This document shows, piece by piece, positions 1 to 4,801 of a stretch of DNA of 11,102 nt. The stretch is from Acidobacteriota bacterium. Its GTDB lineage: Bacteria; Acidobacteriota; Terriglobia; Acidiferrales; UBA7541. Position 1 is the first letter of the stretch. The number at the start of each line of letters is the position of its first letter. The stretch spans positions 1 to 11,102 of the forward strand of contig QHYF01000156.1 of assembly GCA_003224075.1 (NCBI GenBank). The letters are read 5' to 3'. The notes beneath the pieces were generated by a model that had not been told where the DNA came from, made no database searches, and saw only the letters and a list, made by a program, of their open reading frames with translations. The position numbers and the translations under genes were made by a program.

Positions 1-41
1 TTTCGGAACCCTTGCGGGGTAGTGAGCTACGATTCGCACTT

Positions 42-50
42 ATTTCCACA
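42..50 (+). promoter_or_regulatory. Possible DnaA box upstream of dnaN
   Basis: The 9-mer ATTTCCACA matches the DnaA-box consensus TTWTNCACA at 8 of 9 positions; only the first base differs. It lies just upstream of a promoter-like pair (52-79) that reads toward dnaN, a place where DnaA could act as a regulator. A single near-match in 200 bases is weak evidence and no box cluster or AT-rich unwinding region is visible, so this does not indicate an origin by itself. Confidence 0.25.
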
Positions 51-51
51 G

Positions 52-79
52 TTGCGCTACGCGCCGCAGACTTTATACT
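52..79 (+). promoter_or_regulatory. Candidate dnaN promoter (TTGCGC-N16-TATACT)
   Basis: A -35-like TTGCGC (52-57) and a -10-like TATACT (74-79) are separated by 16 bases, which is acceptable for a housekeeping sigma factor. Transcription would begin near 86, leaving a leader of about 115 nt before the dnaN start. A perfect but isolated TTGACA lies at 157-162 with no -10 at the right distance. Bases 1-21 may belong to the upstream gene, which lies outside the window. Confidence 0.4.
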
Positions 80-201
80 TTGCCAAAAAGCGAGTACAGT
101 ACGGCAGCAGTAGAATTAAAGCGACGGGAGCATTCGCGCCCCGGTTGAGGGTAAACTTGACAATGACCGCACCTGGAACGGCACGCGAGGAACATCAAGC
201 G

Positions 202-1293
202 ATGGAATTTAGCGTCACAAAGTCGGCGCTGTTGAATGAGCTCAGCACGACGCAGGGCGTGGTCGAACGTAAGACCACCATTCCGATTTTGTCGAACCTA
301 CTCGTTGAGGCTAAGGGAAGCCACTTAGAATTGAGCATTCGTACATCCTGCGAGGCCAAGATCAAGAAAGAGGGTGCGGGAACGATCCCTGCCAAGAAGC
401 TGCTGGAGCTCGTGCGCCTGCTCCCGGAGGGCGAGATCAAGGTCAAGCTACTCGAAAATCACTGGGTAGAAATCGTCAGCGACAGAAAGAAATACAAGCT
501 CGTAGGCATGGCCAAGGAAAACTTCCCGGCGCTGCCCGCGATGCCTCACTCCCTCGTGAAAATCCCCGCCGCGATCCTCGAAAACTTGATTGCCAAGACG
601 AAATTCGCCATCTCCATGGAAGAATCCCGCTACACCCTCAATGGTGGCTTGCTCATCCTGAAGCCGGACACTCTAGCAATGGTGGCGACGGACGGCCACC
701 GGTTGGCGCTCGCAGAAACCGACCACAAACTCATAGGACTCAACGGCGAAGTCAAACTTCTTATTCCCAAGAAAGCCATGGACGAGGTCGAAAAACTTTC
801 CAGCATCGCCGGTTCCGACGCGCACTTCGATTTTGCCAAGGACGAAAGCCACCTCTTTTTCCAGGTGGGCCATCGCCTGCTCATTTCGCGCATTCTCACC
901 GGCCAATTTCCGAACTATGAAGCAGTGCTCCCGCGCGACAACAACAAGAGCGTGGTCCTCGAGCGCGCCGAATTGGGCGACGCGGTGCGCCGCGTCTCGC
1001 AGCTTGCCGATCAGCGCTCGCACGCCGTGAAGCTGGCCATCTCGAACGAAGGCATCGAAATCTCCGCTTCGAGCCCAGAGTACGGCGAAGCAAAAGAAAA
1101 CATCGAAAAAGAATACAAGGGCGATCCGATCGCCATCGGCTTCAACTCCAGCTATATGCTTGATTTCCTTTCCGCCGCGGCGGATGGCCCGATAAGCATC
1201 GAGCTGAAGGACGAACAATCCGCCGGCCAGATGCGCCCGCTCGCCGATGAATCCTACCGCTACCGCTACATCATCATGCCCATGCGCATCTGA
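202..1293 (+). CDS. dnaN: DNA polymerase III subunit beta (sliding clamp)
   Basis: DnaN forms the ring-shaped dimer that encircles DNA and tethers DNA polymerase III and other clamp-binding proteins. The product is 363 residues, close to the usual 365-375. The ATG at 202 is chosen because homology begins at MEFSVTK and GAGGAA (187-192) sits 9 bases upstream; the frame stays open back to 22 but that extension is not family-like. Visible hallmarks are TIPIL (residues 26-30), LNGGLL (147-151 region), TDGHRLAL (163-170) of the protein-binding cleft, and the C-terminal MPMRI (359-363). Around residues 44-46 the segment that normally reads like 'L-T-x-T-D-L' is missing, about 7 residues in all, so domain I seems to have an in-frame deletion. 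A hairpin terminator follows the stop codon. Identity is certain; the deletion is judged from memory of homologues. Confidence 0.97.
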   Translation: MEFSVTKSALLNELSTTQGVVERKTTIPILSNLLVEAKGSHLELSIRTSCEAKIKKEGAGTIPAKKLLELVRLLPEGEIKVKLLENHWVEIVSDRKKYKLVGMAKENFPALPAMPHSLVKIPAAILENLIAKTKFAISMEESRYTLNGGLLILKPDTLAMVATDGHRLALAETDHKLIGLNGEVKLLIPKKAMDEVEKLSSIAGSDAHFDFAKDESHLFFQVGHRLLISRILTGQFPNYEAVLPRDNNKSVVLERAELGDAVRRVSQLADQRSHAVKLAISNEGIEISASSPEYGEAKENIEKEYKGDPIAIGFNSSYMLDFLSAAADGPISIELKDEQSAGQMRPLADESYRYRYIIMPMRI

Positions 1294-1307
1294 AGCGGCA
1301 GAAATCA

Positions 1308-1353
1308 CGAAAAAACCTCGATCAAAAGGCCTTTTTCGGAGCGCCTTTTTTCG
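1308..1353 (+). terminator. Likely intrinsic terminator after dnaN
   Basis: AAAAGGC (1324-1330) can pair with GCCTTTT (1343-1349) across a 12-base loop, and the T-run continues to 1351. An outer pairing of CGAAAAAA (1308-1315) with TTTTTTCG (1346-1353) is an alternative fold. The position, 15 to 60 bases after the dnaN stop, fits termination. The stems are short and A/T-rich, so strength is uncertain. Confidence 0.55.
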
Positions 1354-1432
1354 TTTCCGATCCTGATTTGGCCGCCCCGCCTAAGTCAAATTAAATAAAG
1401 AAGTTATTCTAGCGCCCGGACCACTGTAACCC

Positions 1433-1461
1433 TTGAGAAAATGGCCCGGATCAGGTATAAT
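1433..1461 (+). promoter_or_regulatory. gyrB promoter (TTGAGA-N17-TATAAT)
   Basis: TTGAGA (1433-1438) and a perfect TATAAT (1456-1461) are separated by the optimal 17 bases. This is the best sigma70-type promoter in the window. It lies just after the dnaN terminator and reads toward gyrB. The predicted start is near 1468, so gyrB would have an unusually long leader unless another promoter lies closer. Confidence 0.65.
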
Positions 1462-1590
1462 TTTAGGGTTGTCGATTCGCGGTTCAGTATCCTCCAAATC
1501 GACACGTCCGCCAGGCCCGGGTAACCCGGATTTCGGCTTAGCGCCAGGAGCCCGTGAGTCACCCGCCTGGAGAAACATGAGTCTTCGCCA

Positions 1591-1609
1591 CGTCTCGCTG
1601 CGCGAGACG
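1591..1609 (+). repeat. Perfect hairpin in the gyrB leader
   Basis: CGTCTCGC (1591-1598) and GCGAGACG (1602-1609) form an 8-bp perfect stem with the 3-base loop TGC. It lies midway along the predicted gyrB leader and is not followed by a T-run, so it is not a simple terminator. It could be a structural element of the mRNA or a protein-binding palindrome. Confidence 0.4.
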
Positions 1610-1812
1610 GGATGGAGCAGGAACCCTACGAGTTCCGGATGCGCCCAGCGGGACCGGAGCCAAAGGGTAAGGCGACGCACGGAAAATTCCGCAAACACGC
1701 CTTCCTTGCTTCACAAAAAAATGAGTTTCGAGCGCGGACGCGCACTCCGGGTTTGCCCGGGGTCTGTTCAGCCAGCAGGTTCGCGAGAAAAGTTGCTGCG
1801 TGGGGAGAAGAC

Positions 1813-3390
1813 ATGGGTGACAAAGAAAACGTATCCGGCGCGCCTCAGGGCGGCCACAAGTACGATGCGAAATCCATCAAAGTTCTCGGCGGACTCGAAG
1901 CCGTGCGCCTGCGTCCCGCAATGTACATCGGCTCGACGGGGGAGATGGGCTTGCACCATCTCGTCTGGGAAGTGGTGGACAATTCCGTCGACGAAGCGCT
2001 GGCCGGCTACGCCGATGAGATCAACGTCACCGTGCACGCCGACGAGTCCGTCACTGTGGTGGACAACGGCCGCGGCATTCCCGTGGACATGCACCAAACG
2101 GAAAAGCGTCCCGCGGCGGAAGTGGTTATGACGCTGCTGCATGCGGGCGGAAAATTCGACAGCGAGACCTACAAAGTTTCCGGCGGCTTGCACGGCGTGG
2201 GCGTTTCCGTGGTCAACGCGCTTTCCGACTGGCTGGAGCTGGAAATTCAGCGCGATGGCGAGGTGTGGGAACAAACCTACGAGAAAGGCAAGCCGACCTC
2301 CAAGCTGAAGCAGACCGGCAAGACACGCAAGACCGGCACGAAAGTCACTTTTCACCCAGACCCCGGCATTTTTGATAAGACCGTCTACAGCTTCGATACG
2401 CTCGCGCAGCGCTTGCGCGAACTGGCCTTCCTGAACAAGGGCTTGAAAATCACCCTCACCGATGAGCGCACTGAGAAAACCGCGGAATTCAAATTCACCG
2501 GAGGCATCACTGAGTTCGTCAAGCACCTGAACCGCGGCAAATCCACGCTGCACGATTCGCCGATCTACATGGAGGGCAAGCGCGGCAACGTCGAAATCGA
2601 AATCGCGCTCCAGTACAACGATACTTACGGTGAAAACGTTTTTGCGTTTGCCAATACCATCAACACCGTCGATGGCGGCACGCATCTCTCCGGTTTTCGC
2701 TCCGCGCTTACGCGCACCATCAACAACTTCGCTTCTTCCGCGGGAATGCTCAGAGAACAGAAGGACGAAGTCGCCATCACCGGTGACGACGTCCGCGAAG
2801 GACTGGTCGCCGTGGTGAGCGTGCGCCTGCCGCAGCCGCAATTTGAAGGGCAGACCAAGGGCAAACTGAACAGCGACATCAAGGGCGACGTCGAACAACT
2901 CGTGAACGAAAAACTCGGCGAGTGGTTCGACAAGCACTCCACCGTCGCGCGGCGCATCATCGGCAAGTGCATCGAAGCGGCGCGCGCGCGCGAAGCGGCC
3001 CGCAAGGCGCGCGAATTGACGCGCCGCAAATCCGCGATGGATTCAAGCGGCCTGCCGGGAAAACTTGCCGATTGCCAGGAGCGCGATCCGGCGCGGTGCG
3101 AGCTGTTCGTGGTCGAGGGTGAATCGGCGGGCGGGTCGGCGAAGCAGGGACGCGACCGCAAGTATCAGGCGATCCTCCCGCTCAAGGGAAAAATCCTCAA
3201 CGTCGAAAAAGCGCGCTACGACAAAATGCTGGGCCACGAGGAAATTCGCGCCATCATCACCGCGCTGGGCACCGGCATCGGCAAGGACGATTTCGACGCG
3301 GGAAAACTGCGCTATCACAAGATCATTCTCATGACCGATGCGGACGTCGACGGTTCGCACATCCGCACGTTGTTGCTGACTTTTTTCTGA
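1813..3390 (+). CDS. gyrB: DNA gyrase subunit B, N-terminal part (frame broken at 3388)
   Basis: GyrB is the ATPase and Toprim subunit of DNA gyrase and works with GyrA to add negative supercoils. This part encodes 525 residues. The ATG at 1813 is chosen because family sequence starts right after it (KVLGGLEAVRLRPAMYIGS, 23-41) and a GGGGAG-type ribosome site (1802-1807) lies upstream. The GHKL ATPase domain shows the catalytic Glu53 and Asn57, DNGRGIP (84-90), GGLHGVG (124-130) and the QTK loop (347-349). The Toprim domain shows EGESAGG (435-441) and DADVDGSH (509-516). The frame stops at TGA 3388-3390 immediately after TLLLTFF. In homologues about ten further residues (like YRQMPEIVER in E. 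coli) lie between this point and the sequence that resumes at 3389. A deletion of about 29 nt therefore appears to have split the gene. It may be real or an assembly error. Confidence 0.93.
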   Translation: MGDKENVSGAPQGGHKYDAKSIKVLGGLEAVRLRPAMYIGSTGEMGLHHLVWEVVDNSVDEALAGYADEINVTVHADESVTVVDNGRGIPVDMHQTEKRPAAEVVMTLLHAGGKFDSETYKVSGGLHGVGVSVVNALSDWLELEIQRDGEVWEQTYEKGKPTSKLKQTGKTRKTGTKVTFHPDPGIFDKTVYSFDTLAQRLRELAFLNKGLKITLTDERTEKTAEFKFTGGITEFVKHLNRGKSTLHDSPIYMEGKRGNVEIEIALQYNDTYGENVFAFANTINTVDGGTHLSGFRSALTRTINNFASSAGMLREQKDEVAITGDDVREGLVAVVSVRLPQPQFEGQTKGKLNSDIKGDVEQLVNEKLGEWFDKHSTVARRIIGKCIEAARAREAARKARELTRRKSAMDSSGLPGKLADCQERDPARCELFVVEGESAGGSAKQGRDRKYQAILPLKGKILNVEKARYDKMLGHEEIRAIITALGTGIGKDDFDAGKLRYHKIILMTDADVDGSHIRTLLLTFF

Positions 3391-4195
3391 TCACATTTAC
3401 ATCGCGCAGCCGCCGCTCTACCGCGTGAAGCGCGGGAAGAGCGAGAAATACATCCGCGACGAGCGCGACTTCGCGCGCGAGTTGATGAAGCGCGCCACCG
3501 AAGACCACGTGGTGAAGGGCAAGGAAGGCGTCACGCTGCAAGGCGCGGGACTGACTTCGTTCCTGCTGAATGTGCAGGAGCACGAGGCCGTGGCGGCGAA
3601 GCTCGGGCGGCGCCTGCGCGACGCGGGCCTCGCCGAACTGCTCTCCGAGAGCGGCCTGGACAAGAAGGCCGAGTTCGAGGAGAAAAAATCCCTCGAAAAG
3701 CTGCTGAAAGAAATCGAAAAGGTCAAACTGAAGCTCGAAGGCAAAATCACTTTCGACGAAGAGCACAGCCTGTACGAAATCCAGTTCGGCGCGCCGAACT
3801 ACCAGAAAATCAACTGGGCGCTGGCGTCCACGGCCGAATACAAGCGCCTGCGCGCGCTCGCGAAACAGATCGAGGAATTCAACAAGCCGCCCTTCCTCAT
3901 CACGCGCAACGGCGACAAAGCCACCAAGGAAAAAGCGCAGGACGTGCTGAGCTACGTGATGGAAGACGCGAAGAAGGATTTCACCATCACGCGGTTCAAG
4001 GGCCTCGGCGAAATGAATCCGTCACAACTCTGGGAAACCACCATGAACGCGGAGACCCGCACGCTCCTCAGAGTGAAGCTGGAGGATGCCGTCGCGGCTG
4101 AAGATATTTTCACGACGCTCATGGGAGAAAACGTCGAAGCGCGGCGCAAGTTCATCGAGGACAACGCGCTGGAGGTCGTGAATCTAGATATTTAG
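3389..4195 (+). CDS. gyrB: DNA gyrase subunit B, C-terminal part (continuation in +1 frame)
   Basis: Homology to GyrB resumes at once in the +1 frame with DHIYIAQPPLYRVKRGKSE and runs 268 residues to TAG 4193-4195. The charged stretch up to about 3770 matches the insert found in long GyrB proteins such as that of E. coli. The conserved tail includes RFKGLGEMNP (3992-4021) and the QLW that follows it, which contacts GyrA. Adding 525, about 10 missing and 268 residues gives about 803, near the 804 of E. coli GyrB. The first in-frame start-like codon is GTG 3425, but it has no ribosome site and lies inside conserved sequence. This is therefore the second half of one broken gene and not a separate subunit. 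Codon use matches the first half, so the break looks recent or artefactual. Confidence 0.9.
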   Translation, partial: DHIYIAQPPLYRVKRGKSEKYIRDERDFARELMKRATEDHVVKGKEGVTLQGAGLTSFLLNVQEHEAVAAKLGRRLRDAGLAELLSESGLDKKAEFEEKKSLEKLLKEIEKVKLKLEGKITFDEEHSLYEIQFGAPNYQKINWALASTAEYKRLRALAKQIEEFNKPPFLITRNGDKATKEKAQDVLSYVMEDAKKDFTITRFKGLGEMNPSQLWETTMNAETRTLLRVKLEDAVAAEDIFTTLMGENVEARRKFIEDNALEVVNLDI

Positions 4196-4213
4196 TTCAC
4201 ATGAGACTGTTTA

Positions 4214-4420
4214 ATGTCGCAGTGTTCGAAGGTATGCGCACAGTGGGTCAAGGACACTCACGGTGGTCCAAAACCTACGGAAGTTGGATCAGAATTTGGC
4301 GGACGATGTTTCTGCTGCCTTGGGCCTGTTCGCTACCAAGTTTGGCGCTCTCGCGGTTCTGTGGCTGAGCGCAGATTCCTATGTTGTGACTGCGCTGTAA
4401 AAACTGGCGTGGAATGGTAA
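4214..4420 (+). CDS. Small cysteine-rich ORF, possible zinc ribbon
   Basis: I do not recognise this 68-codon frame. Its C-terminal half has two CxxC pairs, RCFCC and LCCDC, about 20 residues apart, the spacing expected of a small zinc ribbon; the region between them is basic and aromatic. Against it: no ribosome site precedes the ATG, the N-terminal half is featureless, and third codon positions are much less GC-rich than in gyrB and gyrA. A frame overlapping it from ATG 4201 is also open for about 50 codons. It could be a genuine small protein of foreign origin, a remnant of a larger gene, or chance. Confidence 0.3.
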   Translation: MSQCSKVCAQWVKDTHGGPKPTEVGSEFGGRCFCCLGPVRYQVWRSRGSVAERRFLCCDCAVKTGVEW

Positions 4421-4455
4421 GAACGATCGGTGATCTGCTAATCGCTGAGCGATAA

Positions 4456-4707
4456 ATGCTGTACCAATTGGGGTGGGCAACATTGCCGGGGCTGCGCGGG
4501 TTGAGCGTGAGTAAGTTTCGTGCGACACCGACAGACGCTCCGGATAACGAACGCGGCGTGGCGATTGAGTTTGCGAATCAAACGGAGCGCGACGCGTTTT
4601 TGCACGAGATCGAAGCGGCATTTGCTGCGCGGCGATTCACGAATACGGCGGACGCCTTCGACACGGTGAAGGCGTATGCGCTGGAACATGCGGCGAAGAA
4701 GCTGTAG
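4456..4707 (+). CDS. Hypothetical 83-residue protein
   Basis: No family recognised. The ATG at 4456 follows an in-frame TAA (4453-4455), so it is the most upstream start possible; GTG 4507 (residue 18) is an alternative because coding-like composition, with G/C-rich third positions, starts about there. The C-terminal two-thirds look like a small soluble alpha/beta protein with a helical, Ala-rich end (ERDAFLHEIEAAFAARR, then AYALEHAAKKL). No signal peptide, membrane segment or metal motif is seen. No clear ribosome site precedes either start. A strong terminator-like hairpin begins one base after the stop, which supports a real gene end here. Confidence 0.5.
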   Translation: MLYQLGWATLPGLRGLSVSKFRATPTDAPDNERGVAIEFANQTERDAFLHEIEAAFAARRFTNTADAFDTVKAYALEHAAKKL

Positions 4708-4734
4708 CTCAGGCCTTTAGGCCTGAGGGTTTTT
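4708..4734 (+). terminator. Hairpin with T-run after the 83-residue ORF
   Basis: CTCAGGCC (4708-4715) and GGCCTGAG (4720-4727) form a perfect 8-bp stem with loop TTTA, followed by GG and five T residues (4730-4734). It starts directly after the stop codon at 4705-4707. This is a good intrinsic terminator and would separate gyrB-side transcription from gyrA. It may also belong to a repeat family (see the neighbouring hairpin). Confidence 0.65.
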
Positions 4735-4751
4735 GTTGCCGAAGAGAAAAG

Positions 4752-4773
4752 CCTCACCCCTAAAGGGGTGAGG
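4752..4773. repeat. Second perfect hairpin, REP-like, upstream of gyrA
   Basis: CCTCACCCC (4752-4760) and GGGGTGAGG (4765-4773) form a perfect 9-bp stem with loop TAAA. No T-run follows, so it is not a standard terminator. The loop TAAA is the reverse complement of the TTTA loop of the hairpin at 4708-4727, and both outer arms contain a CTCA/TGAG core, so the two look like related palindromes in opposite orientation. That is the arrangement of REP pairs (BIMEs). It would lie in the gyrA 5' leader. Confidence 0.5.
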
Positions 4774-4801
4774 TACAGGGATTCGTAGCACACGAGGACA
4801 A

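Larger units (their letters stand above)
1354..1812 (+). other. dnaN-gyrB intergenic region with gyrB leader
   Basis: No gene is supported here. The stretch holds the gyrB promoter (1433-1461) and, from about 1468, an untranslated leader of roughly 345 nt. The leader contains small hairpins: CCGGG/CCCGG (1517-1529, loop TAA) and a perfect 8-bp stem CGTCTCGC/GCGAGACG (1591-1609, loop TGC). An ATG at 1577 preceded by GGAG (1569-1572) opens a frame that runs to 2131 over the gyrB start, but its Arg-rich content within gyrB is that of a shadow frame. The gyrB frame is also open upstream to 1612, without family-like sequence. Confidence 0.45.

Noticed and set aside
22..201. 60-residue N-terminal extension of DnaN
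   Set aside because: It overlaps the promoter-like elements and a clean ribosome site precedes ATG 202, where clamp sequence begins.
1612..1812. N-terminal extension of GyrB to an upstream ATG
   Set aside because: The frame is open, but the 67 extra residues show nothing like the family, and the ATG at 1813 has a ribosome site directly before conserved sequence.
1577..2131. Upstream ORF overlapping the gyrB start
   Set aside because: It has a possible ribosome site, but its sequence inside gyrB is Arg/Ser/Pro-rich frame-shadow text; only a short regulatory role for its start could be real.
3379..3395. Programmed frameshift in gyrB at T-TTT-TTC followed by TGA
   Set aside because: The heptamer fits a -1 slippery site, but the downstream sequence needs a +1 shift, and no shift can restore the roughly ten conserved residues that are absent. 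A deletion explains the data better.
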